Part shown: one piece after another, positions 1-9,002 of the stretch
How positions within the stretch are numbered: the first letter of the stretch is position 1
Layout of the letters: every line of letters starts with the position of its first letter
Assembly: GCA_902517565.1 (NCBI GenBank)
Contig: CABYCU010000001.1
Location: 124,001 to 188,000 of the forward strand
Source: an uncultured SAR86 cluster bacterium
GTDB taxonomy: Bacteria > Pseudomonadota > Gammaproteobacteria > Magnimaribacterales > Magnimaribacteraceae
DNA: 64,000 nucleotides
Reading direction: 5' to 3'
Position numbers and translations under genes: made by a program
The notes under the pieces: model-generated
The model's database searches: none
The model's input: only the letters and a program-made list of their open reading frames with translations
What the model was told of the DNA's origin: nothing

Positions 1-674
1 TTTATTCTGAAACTCCCTCTGGTCAATGTCTTGTAATGGTTTCTGATGATGCGGAAAGAACAATGTGCACTAATCTTGGAATAAACAATGAATTTTCTCC
101 AAATAATATCGATGAGGAAATAATTAAAAATTCTAACTATCTTTTTCTTGAAGGTTACCTTATTGCTTCACCAGAAGGCTTTGATTCATTTAAAAAAGCT
201 TTTAATCTTGCCAAAGAACATGATGTGAAAGTTGCCCTATCTCTTTCAGATATTTTTATTGTCAGTACTTTTAAAGAAGAGTTGAAAGAGTTAATTGCAA
301 CGAGTTGTGATCTAATCTTTTGTAATGAAGGTGAGGCTTCTGAGTTTGCCAACTCAAATGCTAAGGACGATATATTCAAATTTTTTAAAGGCTATACTCC
401 TAATCTTTTAATTACCCAAGGATCGCGGGGTTGTATTGGTTACGATCAAGAGAATCTCATTGATATTCCTGGAATAAAAGTAAATGCCATTGATACCAAT
501 GGAGCTGGAGATATGTTTGCCGGATCTGTTCTTAACTCTTTAAATCAATTAAAAAATTTAAAACAATCAGCTGAGTTTGGATGCTTTGCTGCGTCGAAAA
601 TAGTACAAAGTTTTGGTCCGAGACTAACGCAAGAAGAATATGCGGAAATTAAAGAAAATTTTTCTAGCTATTGA
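1..674 (+). CDS. PfkB-family (adenosine/ribokinase-like) kinase, 5' end cut off
   Basis: Only the last ~223 residues are inside the window; the reading frame is already open at base 3, so the ATG at 36 is internal and the true start lies upstream. The first visible residues (TPSGQCLVMVSDDAERTM) match the substrate-lid region of PfkB kinases of the adenosine kinase-like subgroup. Near the C-terminus the segment DTNGAGDMFAG (bases ~493-525) is the family signature, with the GAGD anion hole and its catalytic Asp. These enzymes phosphorylate a sugar or nucleoside with ATP in the cytoplasm. The substrate cannot be fixed from this fragment; adenosine or a ribose-like sugar is most likely. The gene reads toward dksA, 59 bases downstream. 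Confidence 0.85.
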   Translation, partial: YSETPSGQCLVMVSDDAERTMCTNLGINNEFSPNNIDEEIIKNSNYLFLEGYLIASPEGFDSFKKAFNLAKEHDVKVALSLSDIFIVSTFKEELKELIATSCDLIFCNEGEASEFANSNAKDDIFKFFKGYTPNLLITQGSRGCIGYDQENLIDIPGIKVNAIDTNGAGDMFAGSVLNSLNQLKNLKQSAEFGCFAASKIVQSFGPRLTQEEYAEIKENFSSY

Positions 675-733
675 AAAATTATTCTGCTAAATTGCTGCGC
701 CTTCAAGGTTAAACAATACATAAATATTAAAAA

Positions 734-1339
734 ATGCCTGCTAAAAAAACCGTAAAGAAAGTAATAAATAAGAAAACTCCTGCTAAAAAAGCAGCAGTCA
801 AGAAGGCCCCTGCTAAGAAAGCAGCAGTCAAGAAGGCCCCTGCTAAGAAAGCAGCAGTTAAGAAGGTCATAGCTAAAAAGACTCCTGCAAAGAAATTAAA
901 AAAACAAGATAAGTATGAAGAAGCACAATTCTTAGCTTCCATTAAGCCTTATGTTCTTAAAAAGAACGAAAAATATATGAATGCTAAGCAGCAGAAACAT
1001 TTTCAGGATATCTTGGGAAGCTGGAAAGACCAGCTACAATTAGAACAAGATCGAACTGCGGATAAAATACAAAAGAATGTAAGTCATTTCCCTGATGAAT
1101 CTGATAGAGCTACACATGAGGAAGAATTTACTTTAGAACTCAGAACAAGGGAAAGAGAAAGAAAGCTACTGTCAAAAATTAATGAATCGATTGATGATCT
1201 GAAATCTGATGATTATGGATATTGCGCATCTTGTGGAATAGAAATTGGAATAAGAAGACTGGAAGCTAGACCAACAGCGACCAGATGCATAGACTGTAAA
1301 ACTATAGAAGAGATTCATGAAAGGCAACAATATGGCTAA
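734..1339 (+). CDS. dksA: DksA transcription factor with lysine/alanine-rich N-terminal tail
   Basis: DksA binds the secondary channel of RNA polymerase and, with ppGpp, retunes transcription of rRNA and amino-acid genes. Residues ~60-201 are a canonical DksA: the coiled-coil tip motif DESDRA (121-126, the DxxDxA acidic tip) and the zinc finger Cys164-x2-Cys167-x17-Cys185-x2-Cys188, ending EIHERQQYG. The protein has 201 residues against about 150 in E. coli. The excess is a ~58-residue basic tail built from AKKAAVKKAP repeats, like the C-terminal domain of bacterial histone H1-like proteins. The start at 734 is the only one that includes the tail; no good Shine-Dalgarno is visible in front of it. 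pcnB follows within a few bases, as in many gammaproteobacteria. Confidence 0.95.
   Translation: MPAKKTVKKVINKKTPAKKAAVKKAPAKKAAVKKAPAKKAAVKKVIAKKTPAKKLKKQDKYEEAQFLASIKPYVLKKNEKYMNAKQQKHFQDILGSWKDQLQLEQDRTADKIQKNVSHFPDESDRATHEEEFTLELRTRERERKLLSKINESIDDLKSDDYGYCASCGIEIGIRRLEARPTATRCIDCKTIEEIHERQQYG
779..868 (+). repeat. 30-bp tandem repeat inside dksA (three copies)
   Basis: Three consecutive 30-base units (779-808, 809-838, 839-868) differ at only a few positions and encode a PAKKAAVKKA-type decapeptide each. Copies 1 and 2 differ by a single A/G, and copy 3 has two further changes. Such near-identity points to recent slippage or unequal crossing-over, so copy number may vary between strains. 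Confidence 0.9.
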
Positions 1340-1345
1340 ATTGTT

Positions 1346-2536
1346 TTGGTTTTAGGCCAATACGGTAAACGCTCAGAGATCTTAAAGATCTCTAATCATC
1401 ATATAAAAAAGGAAAGCATAGATAAGGATGCACAATCTGTTATCTATAAGCTCCATGAGGGTGGTTTTGAGGCCTTTATTGTTGGAGGTTTCGTCAGAGA
1501 TTCCTTACTAGGCCTCAAGCCAAAAGATTGTGATGTTGTTACAAATGCAACTCCTGAAGAAATCAAAAATATAGTTCCCAGAACAAGAATTATTGGGCGA
1601 CGATTTAAAATAGTTCATGCAAGGTCAGGAAGAAATATAACGGAGATATCTACCTTCAGATCTTCTGACCAAAAGGCTACTAAGAAATCAAGTAAAGGGA
1701 TATTACTAAGAGACAATAATTACGGAACTATAGAAGATGATGCCTTTAGGAGAGACTTTACAATCAACTCCTTGTACTTAAACCTAAAGAATATGGAGAT
1801 AATAGACTTTGTTGGTGGTTTCAAAGACTTAAGACATAAAATACTTAGGTCTATTGGGGATAGCGGTCAAAGGTTTAGAGAAGATCCGGTTAGGATACTA
1901 AGAGCAATTAGATTTAAATCAAAATTGGGTCTAACTTTAGAAAATAAACTTGAAAAGGATATAACTAAGCTTTCTTATTTGTTGTCAGAAATATCCTCCG
2001 GTAGGAGATATGAAGAAACACTTAAAATGTTTCTGACTGGTAATGCCGAATCAATTATGTCGGAGATGCAACTCTATAAGACTACCGAATATTTACTTCC
2101 ACAAACAAAAGGTTACCTAAGTGCCAAGAAAGAGAGAAAGCTTATTTATAATGCCCTCCGAAATACTGATAAAAGATTTCATGAAAATAAAACACTAACA
2201 CCATCTTTTCTATTTTCAGTATTACTTTGGCCAGCTCTAAAAAATAAAATAGGCGAATTAAATTCAAAAAAAGTAAAAATTCCTAAGATCTCCCGAGCAG
2301 CAAACATAGTACTTCAAAGGCATAATGAACATTGTTTTATTCCAAATAGAATACAAAAATCTATTAAAGAAACCTGGGAAATGCAAATAATGCTTTTAAG
2401 GATTCCTGAGAAATCAAAAATTACTCTTAAGCATCCAAGATTCAGAGCTGCTTATGATTTCCTTTTATTAAGAGAAAAATCAGGCGAAAATCTAGGAGGG
2501 GCTGGTGACTGGTGGACAAAAAAAATAACAAGGTAA
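1346..2536 (+). CDS. pcnB: Poly(A) polymerase I (PcnB), TTG start
   Basis: Class II nucleotidyltransferase that adds 3' poly(A) tails to RNA and promotes decay. Visible motifs: GGFVRD (47-52), the metal-binding DCD (61-63), RRDFTINSL, EDPVRILRAIRF, and near the C-terminus the PAP-specific HPRFRAAYDFLLLR, which separates it from CCA-adding enzymes. At 396 residues it is shorter than the E. coli protein (~465), mostly by lacking a basic C-terminal tail. The frame has a stop at 1337-1339 and no ATG before the conserved region, so translation probably starts at TTG 1346 or another non-ATG codon; the exact start is uncertain. It lies 6 bases after dksA and is probably translated from the same message. 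No folK follows; a deoxynucleoside kinase gene comes next. Confidence 0.9.
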   Translation: MVLGQYGKRSEILKISNHHIKKESIDKDAQSVIYKLHEGGFEAFIVGGFVRDSLLGLKPKDCDVVTNATPEEIKNIVPRTRIIGRRFKIVHARSGRNITEISTFRSSDQKATKKSSKGILLRDNNYGTIEDDAFRRDFTINSLYLNLKNMEIIDFVGGFKDLRHKILRSIGDSGQRFREDPVRILRAIRFKSKLGLTLENKLEKDITKLSYLLSEISSGRRYEETLKMFLTGNAESIMSEMQLYKTTEYLLPQTKGYLSAKKERKLIYNALRNTDKRFHENKTLTPSFLFSVLLWPALKNKIGELNSKKVKIPKISRAANIVLQRHNEHCFIPNRIQKSIKETWEMQIMLLRIPEKSKITLKHPRFRAAYDFLLLREKSGENLGGAGDWWTKKITR

Positions 2537-2607
2537 ACTAATCTGAATTTAATGAAACAAATGCTTTTTTTTGTTTAAGATAGATAATGAATAAAGCTAT
2601 CTAATAT

Positions 2608-3294
2608 ATGGAAGGTCAAATAGATTTAAAAGAGTTTGATAAATTGCCCAAATTTATAGCCGTTGAAGGTCCTATAGGTGCAGGCAAAACTACTCTTACA
2701 AACCTTATAGCAGATTCTTTTGGCTATGATACTTTCTTGGAAGAGCCCTCTGAAAATCCTTTTTTACCTGACTTTTACATAAATCCTTCTCAAGCCGCAC
2801 TAGCTACTCAGCTCTTTTTCTTATTTCAAAGAGTTAAACAAATACAAGAATTAAAACAAGAAGATATTTTCATACAAAATAGAGTATCGGATTTTCTGCT
2901 AGATAAAGATAGGTTATTTGCAAAAGCAACTCTTTCTGCAGAGGAATTGAAGTTGTATGAACAAATATATACCTATCTTGCGATAGACTTGCCCACACCT
3001 GACCTTGTAATTTATCTCCAAGCAGAAACAAAAACTCTTTACGAGAGAGTTATGCATAGAGGTATTGAAATGGAAAAGACAATTAGTTTTGAATATTTGG
3101 AATTATTAAATGAAACCTATAAGGAATTTTTCTTCGAATATGAGAGATCTCCTGTCTTGATAGTTAATTCAGATTTTTTAGATTTGCAAACAAATAAAAG
3201 TGATTACAATCTTCTATTACGAAAATTACTAGATTATTTTAATAAACCTGAAGGCTCAAAAATGTATTTCAATCCTTCTCCTGCTTTAATTTAA
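2608..3294 (+). CDS. Deoxynucleoside kinase (dGK/dAK-like)
   Basis: A 228-residue P-loop kinase of the deoxynucleoside kinase family, which phosphorylates salvaged deoxynucleosides with ATP. The Walker A loop GPIGAGKT sits at 21-28, followed by the [11 protein letters not shown] region that lines the substrate pocket, and [11 protein letters not shown] in the lid. The family includes bacterial dAK/dGK and animal dCK/dGK; which base is used cannot be read from the sequence. Homologues are often found beside pcnB/folK/panB in gammaproteobacteria, so the position fits. A 71-base gap with an AT-rich inverted repeat (2578-2583 with 2597-2602) precedes it. The next gene, acs, starts 4 bases after its stop. 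Confidence 0.8.
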   Translation: MEGQIDLKEFDKLPKFIAVEGPIGAGKTTLTNLIADSFGYDTFLEEPSENPFLPDFYINPSQAALATQLFFLFQRVKQIQELKQEDIFIQNRVSDFLLDKDRLFAKATLSAEELKLYEQIYTYLAIDLPTPDLVIYLQAETKTLYERVMHRGIEMEKTISFEYLELLNETYKEFFFEYERSPVLIVNSDFLDLQTNKSDYNLLLRKLLDYFNKPEGSKMYFNPSPALI

Positions 3295-3298
3295 TATT

Positions 3299-5236
3299 AT
3301 GAATAAAGAAAAAATTTATAACATTCCTAAATCTATATCAGAAAGTTCGAATATAAGTGAAGCTGAGTTTAATGAGCTATATAAACAATCTTTAGAAAAT
3401 CCGGATGAGTTCTGGTCCAATCAAGCAGATAAATATTTAGATTGGAATCAGAAATGGACAAAGGTTAAAGAAACTAATATTGAAAAAGGAGAGGTCACTT
3501 GGTTTAAGGACGGTAAACTAAATGCGTCGGTTAATTGCATAGATAGGCACCTACCAGAGAATAGAAATAAAATTGCTTTGATTTGGGAAGGGGATGATCC
3601 TAGTTACACTAAGAATATAACTTATCAAGAGTTACTTAATGAAGTCTGTAAATTTTCTAATGTACTTAAGACAAGAGGTGTAAAAAAAGGAGATAGAGTT
3701 TGTATTTATATGCCCATGATACCGGAGGCTACTTATGCTATGTTGGCTTGCGCTAGAATTGGTGCGATTCATTCTGTGGTCTTTGGAGGATTTTCTCCAG
3801 AGTCTTTAAAGGATCGTATATTAGACTCAGACTGTCAAACAGTAATAACAGCTGATGAAGGTTTAAGGGGAGGGAAAAAAGTTCCACTTAAAGCAAATGT
3901 AGATGAAGCATTGATAAGTTGCCCAAATGTTCATACTGTTCTAGTCATCACAAGGACAGGCGCAAAGGTATCCTGGAATGATAATTGTGATTGCAGATAT
4001 GAAGAATTATCAGAAAATGTTTCAGATTATTGCGATCCAGAAATAATGGACTCAGAGGATCCTCTTTTTATTCTGTATACATCAGGATCAACTGGAAAAC
4101 CTAAAGGGGTTCTTCACACTACCGGTGGCTATCTCTTGCAAGCGGCAATGTCACATAGGCTGGTATTTGATTATAAAGACGAGGAAATATATTGGTGCAC
4201 TGCCGATGTCGGTTGGGTGACTGGTCACTCATATATTGTGTACGGACCTCTGGCTAATGGTGCTACGTCTTTGATCTTCGAAGGAATACCCACCTATCCA
4301 TCCCCATCAAGATTCTGGGAGGTTATAGATAAGCATCAAGTAAATATTTTTTATACGGCCCCGACTGCTTTGAGGGCCCTCATGGCGCAGGGTGATGAAT
4401 TTGTTAAGACTACTTCTAGAAATTCTCTAAGAATCCTTGGAACTGTTGGTGAGCCTATCAATCCTGAAGCATGGGAATGGTATTTCAGAACAGTGGGTAA
4501 TTCATCTTGTCCAATAGTTGATACATGGTGGCAAACTGAAACAGGCGGAATGATGATAACCCCTATAGCAAGTTTTACATCTATGAAACCTGGTAGCGCC
4601 TCCAAGCCCTTTTTAGGAATTGAACCAGCTCTGCTGGACGAAAATGGACAAGAGATCGTTGGTGAAGGTTCAGGAAATCTGGTCATTAAATCCTGTTGGC
4701 CTTCTCAAATTAGAACTGTTTACGGTGATCATCAACGCTGCATAGATACTTACTATTCTTTATATCCTGGATACTTTACTACTGGGGATGGTGCCAGAAG
4801 AGATTCAGATGGTTATTATTGGATAACCGGTAGAGTTGATGATGTATTGAATGTATCCGGTCACAGACTAGGAACGGCTGAAGTTGAGAGCGCACTTGTC
4901 CTTCATAAGCTAGTAGCTGAGGCTGCAGTAGTTGGCTATGAACATAACATAAAGGGTCAAGGGATTTATTGCTATGTAACTCTCATGTCGTATATCTCGC
5001 CTGATGAAGATCTCAAGAATGAATTGATACAAATCGTTGCAAAAGAAATTGGTCCAATTGCGAAACCTGATATCATTCAGTGGGCACCAAGCTTACCTAA
5101 GACAAGATCAGGAAAGATTATGAGAAGAATACTGAGAAAGATAGCTTCTAACGAAACTGAAGATCTTGGAGATACATCCACTTTAGCAGATCCGTCTGTA
5201 GTAGAAGAATTAATACAAAATAGAGAAAATAAATAA
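3299..5236 (+). CDS. acs: Acetyl-CoA synthetase
   Basis: AMP-forming ligase converting acetate, ATP and CoA to acetyl-CoA, in the cytoplasm. At 645 residues it has the usual family length. The P-loop-like motif [11 protein letters not shown] is near residue 259, TWWQTETGG (A5) follows, then [18 protein letters not shown] (hinge and A8). The C-terminal SGKIMRR near residue 605 contains the lysine that protein acetyltransferases modify in this family, so post-translational control is possible. The gene starts 4 bases after the deoxynucleoside kinase and its stop overlaps the msrA start by one base (TAATG), indicating translational coupling. Confidence 0.96.
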   Translation: MNKEKIYNIPKSISESSNISEAEFNELYKQSLENPDEFWSNQADKYLDWNQKWTKVKETNIEKGEVTWFKDGKLNASVNCIDRHLPENRNKIALIWEGDDPSYTKNITYQELLNEVCKFSNVLKTRGVKKGDRVCIYMPMIPEATYAMLACARIGAIHSVVFGGFSPESLKDRILDSDCQTVITADEGLRGGKKVPLKANVDEALISCPNVHTVLVITRTGAKVSWNDNCDCRYEELSENVSDYCDPEIMDSEDPLFILYTSGSTGKPKGVLHTTGGYLLQAAMSHRLVFDYKDEEIYWCTADVGWVTGHSYIVYGPLANGATSLIFEGIPTYPSPSRFWEVIDKHQVNIFYTAPTALRALMAQGDEFVKTTSRNSLRILGTVGEPINPEAWEWYFRTVGNSSCPIVDTWWQTETGGMMITPIASFTSMKPGSASKPFLGIEPALLDENGQEIVGEGSGNLVIKSCWPSQIRTVYGDHQRCIDTYYSLYPGYFTTGDGARRDSDGYYWITGRVDDVLNVSGHRLGTAEVESALVLHKLVAEAAVVGYEHNIKGQGIYCYVTLMSYISPDEDLKNELIQIVAKEIGPIAKPDIIQWAPSLPKTRSGKIMRRILRKIASNETEDLGDTSTLADPSVVEELIQNRENK

Positions 5237-5877
5237 TGTCACTAATAGATTTACTTAATAAAAAAAGCATATTACCTCTTGAGTCTGAAGCATTAATTGG
5301 AAGAGAGGAGCAAGTTGAAGTTCCCGAAGAGCATTTCGTAAAAGGTACACCGCTTAAAGGACCTTTTCCTGATAATTTAGAACAAGCTATCTTTGGTATG
5401 GGATGTTTTTGGGGTGTAGAAAGGAGATTCTGGGAACTAGAAGGAGTTTACTCAACTTCTGCAGGTTACGCAGGTGGCTATACAAAAAATCCATCCTACA
5501 AAGAAGTTTGTACCGGCTTTACAGGTCACAATGAGGTGGTAATGGTTGTCTATGATCCAAAGGTTATAAGTTACGAATCACTACTCAAGACATTTTGGGA
5601 AGATCATGATCCAACTCAAGGTATGAGGCAAGGTAATGATATGGGCACTCAATACAGATCCGGTATCTACTACCGCACGCTGGAAGAAAAGGAAATCATA
5701 GATAAAACTAAGGAAATGTATCAATCCCAATTAAATCAAAATGGTTTCAATGAAATTACAACGGAAGTTAAAGAGGCTGGAGCTTACTACTATGCTGAAC
5801 ATTATCATCAGCAATACTTGGCTAAAAACCCCGATGGGTACTGTGCATTAGCTGGTACGGGAGTAAAAATTAACTAG
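5236..5877 (+). CDS. msrA: Peptide methionine sulfoxide reductase A
   Basis: Reduces methionine-S-sulfoxide in proteins and free Met. The active-site motif GCFWG is at 56-60 with Cys57 as nucleophile; the usual AGYAGG, GHNEVV and EDHDPTQG segments follow, and Cys in GYCALAG near the C-terminus (~residue 203) can serve as the resolving cysteine. About 45 residues precede the core, which is the longer E. coli-like arrangement. No signal peptide, so cytoplasmic. Its first base overlaps the acs stop. Its last 8 bases overlap the convergent metallo-hydrolase gene. Confidence 0.95.
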   Translation: MSLIDLLNKKSILPLESEALIGREEQVEVPEEHFVKGTPLKGPFPDNLEQAIFGMGCFWGVERRFWELEGVYSTSAGYAGGYTKNPSYKEVCTGFTGHNEVVMVVYDPKVISYESLLKTFWEDHDPTQGMRQGNDMGTQYRSGIYYRTLEEKEIIDKTKEMYQSQLNQNGFNEITTEVKEAGAYYYAEHYHQQYLAKNPDGYCALAGTGVKIN

Positions 5878-6697
5878 TACCTTCCCATATATATTCTTCT
5901 CCCTCTTTGCTGATTACTTGGTCTTCTTCAAGTTTTATAAGATGCGCCAATAAAGAAGCTTTAGCTATGGGAAATAATGAGGAATCGACATCTGCATACA
6001 CCTTTTCAACGAGTGACTCTGGGGTTCCTCTTATTGCATCTTTTAAAGCAGAAAAGACTTTCTCTTCTCTTTTAAGTCTATGATTTATTATCCAATCGGC
6101 AACTTGATAGGGACTTTCAAGAATGTCTCCATGACCAGGTGCCATTTTTTCCATGTCGTAATTTTTTAATTTATTCAATGAATCAATATATTGCTTCATA
6201 CTTCCATCAGGGGGGCCGATTACAACTGTAGATCCACTCATTACATGATCACCTGTGAAGATAAATTTCTCTTCTCTCAAAATGAAACATAGGTGGTTAG
6301 ATGCATGTCCTGGTGTATGCACTACTTCCAAGGAATATTCCTCCATATCAAGCACTTCGCCATCTTTTAATATTCTTTCTGGACTAAAGGTCATATCCTG
6401 ATTTTTTGAAGACTCGGTTAACATACCAAAAGCAGGCACATCAAGCTTTTGCTGAAGTAATCGAGTGCCTGGAGAATGATCAGGATGAGTATGGGTTACT
6501 AGTATTTGTTTAATATTTTCTGAGGCCGCTAAAATGACATCGATATGTTCCTCCATAGCAGGGCCTGGATCAATGACGGTAACATCCTCCTTTCCAACCA
6601 AATATGTATTTGTTCCAGGACCAGTGAAAACACTCCCGTTAGCTGCAGTGATTCTTTTTATAAGAGGAGAAATTTGAACTATTTTTTCAGCTTCCAT
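5870..6697 (-). CDS. Metallo-beta-lactamase-fold hydrolase (LACTB2-like)
   Basis: A 275-residue binuclear metal hydrolase. The ligand motif HTHPDH is at 69-74, with further metal-ligand regions [11 protein letters not shown] and FTGDHVM. The C-terminal ~70 residues look like the winged-helix tail typical of the LACTB2-like branch (related to endoribonucleases and hydroxyacyl thioester hydrolases). The substrate cannot be assigned from sequence. It is translationally coupled to the upstream Nudix gene through a TAATG overlap. The stable pairing suggests a joint role, for example clearing CoA or nucleotide derivatives, but that is inference. Confidence 0.85.
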   Translation of the reverse strand: MEAEKIVQISPLIKRITAANGSVFTGPGTNTYLVGKEDVTVIDPGPAMEEHIDVILAASENIKQILVTHTHPDHSPGTRLLQQKLDVPAFGMLTESSKNQDMTFSPERILKDGEVLDMEEYSLEVVHTPGHASNHLCFILREEKFIFTGDHVMSGSTVVIGPPDGSMKQYIDSLNKLKNYDMEKMAPGHGDILESPYQVADWIINHRLKREEKVFSALKDAIRGTPESLVEKVYADVDSSLFPIAKASLLAHLIKLEEDQVISKEGEEYIWEGTS

Positions 6698-7545
6698 TAA
6701 TGATCCTCATAACCATCATCGCCGGGAAGAAGACCAACCATTTTTCCGTCTTCCATAAAAAATTTAGGTTCTATTGTTGGAATAGTCGAAGGATCAATAG
6801 ATGATTTATCTTGCAGTAATTCCTCAACATTAGAATATCCGCAAATACTTTCAAGATTCTTTATTGTAGGCATAATTAGTAATAATTTGCCCTCTTTTTG
6901 TTGCTCCAAAGCATCTTCAGGTTTAATCCATAAACTATTTACACTTTCTGAGCCATCGTGTAGACCTTCCTGACCACTTGGAGAGATGGCAACGAAGAAA
7001 CGAGTTGTGTAACGCCTTTTTTCTATCTTTGGAGTGATCCAATGAGCTAAATATGCCAGCCTCTCAGTCGCAAGAGTTAAGTTCTCTGATTTACACATTT
7101 CTTCTATAACCGCCTCACCGGCATTAAGCTTATTTCTGTAATTGACGAACCTTTCTCTTTCATCTGCATCAGACGGATCGAATGGAGAACCATCTTCTCT
7201 ATAAGCTATCAGTATCCCGGCTTCTTCGAAGCATTCTCTAATACATGCAACCCAGTATGCCAAGCCTCCTTTATCCTCCCCAAGAATATCCGAGAGCTCT
7301 TGATCTGAAAAACCAGTAGTTACAGCTTCTAAACGGTCAAGCCCATCTTCGGGATCAACTTTACCTCCAGGAAAGACATAAGCTCCGCCAAAATTGGCTT
7401 TTGAGGCTCTTTCAACTAAAAATACTTCGATACCGCTTTCTTGAGAGTCACGTACCAATAGAACAGTGGCTGCAGCTTGCGGTACAGTGGGTTTTTCATT
7501 GGGATCAGCCATTTGCGTATTTGCGCCTTGCAATGGATTTTTCAT
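6697..7545 (-). CDS. Nudix hydrolase with split Nudix box (NUDT19/RP2-like)
   Basis: A 282-residue Nudix enzyme, expected to cleave a nucleoside diphosphate linked to another moiety. The first half of the Nudix box, GGKVDPED, begins near residue 60. The catalytic REcfEEaG helix comes at 103-110, after an insertion of about 35 residues. This long insertion is typical of the NUDT19/RP2 group, some of whose members hydrolyse CoA and acyl-CoA. Activity here is inferred, not shown. ATG at 7545 gives a non-conserved N-terminus; Met12 is an alternative. The gene is read away from the alpha/beta hydrolase across an 87-base gap and is coupled to the metallo-hydrolase downstream. Confidence 0.85.
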   Translation of the reverse strand: MKNPLQGANTQMADPNEKPTVPQAAATVLLVRDSQESGIEVFLVERASKANFGGAYVFPGGKVDPEDGLDRLEAVTTGFSDQELSDILGEDKGGLAYWVACIRECFEEAGILIAYREDGSPFDPSDADERERFVNYRNKLNAGEAVIEEMCKSENLTLATERLAYLAHWITPKIEKRRYTTRFFVAISPSGQEGLHDGSESVNSLWIKPEDALEQQKEGKLLLIMPTIKNLESICGYSNVEELLQDKSSIDPSTIPTIEPKFFMEDGKMVGLLPGDDGYEDH

Positions 7546-7632
7546 AAATCGTCCTTATTTTTTAGAGATTATAATAGACTAGCGTCTTCAAAAACTTATT
7601 TAACTATAAATTTATTTCAAAGGAATGTCTAA

Positions 7633-8508
7633 ATGATAGATTCTCATCCAGAATGGTTTAAAGAAGCTTTGTCCGTAGATAAAGAACAAAGGAGTATAAA
7701 AGTTGAAGGCGATACTATTTGTTATCAAAAATGGGGTGATAATTCCAAGCCCGGCATGGTACTGGTACATGGAAGCGGAAGTCACTCGCACTGGTGGGAT
7801 TTTATAGCTCCTCTTCTTTTAGAAGACTTCCAAATCAGTGCCATTGATTTATCTGGGATGGGTGACAGTGACCATAGGGAGGACTATTCACCTGAGCTCT
7901 ATGGAAAAGAGATCTTATCAGTAGCCGAGGATAGTAATTTTTTTGAAGTAAGCGATCCCATCATATGTGGTCACAGCATGGGTGGATTCATGAGTGCTTA
8001 TGCCGGATTAATATCCGATAAAAAACTTGGAGGCGTAATTATGGTTGATTCCCCAATCAGACCTCCGACATATGATTACTCAACGCATGTTAGAAGTGGG
8101 CCAATCAGAAGAATAAAAACTTACCCAGATAGAGAAAGTATCTTGGAAAGATTTAGACTAACCCCAGAGCAAGATTGTGAAAACGAATACTTAGTAAAAT
8201 ACATAGCTGAATGGTCTGTTAAGGAAGCAAACAACGGATATCAATGGAAGTTTGATGATACTATTTTTGATAAATTAGGTTTTTCCCATATGACAAAAAA
8301 TCAAGCCTTTGAGCTGGAGTGTAACTTAGGTGTCATTTACGGAACCGAAAGTAATATGATGACTGAGGAGATACTAAGCTTTATTAAATCAAACGTTCCG
8401 GAGGGTACACCTATGATAGCGATTGAAAAAGCAGCTCATCATATCTTACTAGATCAACCACTTAGATTGGCAGATGCTATCAGAGGGATTGCAAAAGATT
8501 GGATCTAG
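7633..8508 (+). CDS. Alpha/beta hydrolase
   Basis: A 291-residue alpha/beta-hydrolase. The oxyanion motif LVHGSGSHSHWW is followed by the nucleophile elbow GHSMGG with Ser115; the catalytic His lies in AAHHILLDQP (~267-268). The acid residue is probably Asp or Glu in the preceding strand. No signal peptide, so cytoplasmic. The family includes esterases, C-C hydrolases and haloalkane dehalogenases, and the substrate is unknown. It is flanked by divergent and convergent genes, so it is probably a single transcription unit. Confidence 0.85.
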   Translation: MIDSHPEWFKEALSVDKEQRSIKVEGDTICYQKWGDNSKPGMVLVHGSGSHSHWWDFIAPLLLEDFQISAIDLSGMGDSDHREDYSPELYGKEILSVAEDSNFFEVSDPIICGHSMGGFMSAYAGLISDKKLGGVIMVDSPIRPPTYDYSTHVRSGPIRRIKTYPDRESILERFRLTPEQDCENEYLVKYIAEWSVKEANNGYQWKFDDTIFDKLGFSHMTKNQAFELECNLGVIYGTESNMMTEEILSFIKSNVPEGTPMIAIEKAAHHILLDQPLRLADAIRGIAKDWI

Positions 8509-8675
8509 ATCAGTGATAAAAACTTTTTTTCTTCTTATATTTTTATATTTTTCTATCTCTATTCATAGATCTTTGCACAAAGAAGAAATATCTTATGGCT
8601 GCACTTCAATAAGCATGATGATGTTTGTTGATGTGATGCTCTTGTTATTAATCTACTACACTTTTTTTGCTTAAG

Positions 8676-8993
8676 TTACTTTCTTGGCGGTAATCCCTTC
8701 ACTAGACTTAGGGATCTCAATGGAGCCCCTTCTCTTCTGAACTGCGAAAGTTCTTGATACTCAGGATCGTTATACCAACCATCTGCTGCTGCTTCAGATG
8801 GAAATGAGAATATTATGACTCTTCCTCCAGGCAGTGGCTCTGGACCTTCTAAATGTCGGACCGAGTCATCAAATGTTATAAACTCGCCTCCATGTTTTTT
8901 TAAAATAGGAAAAAATCCTTTTTCGTATTTCAAGTAAGTATCCTGATCTTTTATATCTAAATTTACCACCATGTAAACTTTTACATCATTCAT
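8676..8993 (-). CDS. DUF1330 family protein
   Basis: A 105-residue protein with the DUF1330 pattern: an N-terminal MVVNLDIKDQDTYLKYEKG strand-helix, then GGEFITFDD, LEGPEP and VIIFSFPSEAAADGWYNDPEY. DUF1330 proteins have a ferredoxin-like dimeric alpha/beta-barrel fold and no agreed function. The gene lies 9 bases downstream of the nitronate monooxygenase gene on the same strand, so the two are probably co-transcribed. Confidence 0.85.
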   Translation of the reverse strand: MNDVKVYMVVNLDIKDQDTYLKYEKGFFPILKKHGGEFITFDDSVRHLEGPEPLPGGRVIIFSFPSEAAADGWYNDPEYQELSQFRREGAPLRSLSLVKGLPPRK

Positions 8994-9002
8994 ACTCTCT
9001 CC

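Noticed and set aside
734-870. Histone-like protein as a separate gene fused by assembly error to dksA
   Set aside because: The frame runs without break from tail to DksA core, there is no internal start with ribosome site, and the first DksA residues follow directly on the last repeat.
4351-4686. 111-residue open frame antisense to acs
   Set aside because: Shadow of the acs coding strand; no ribosome site or family.
8513-8674. Possible 53-residue membrane peptide from GTG 8513 in the spacer after the alpha/beta hydrolase
   Set aside because: It is hydrophobic and low in complexity, as any AT-rich spacer can be. There is no ribosome site or recognised family, and the longer frame begins inside the hydrolase gene. 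Kept as a weak possibility only. The rest of this 167-base gap holds no other visible element.
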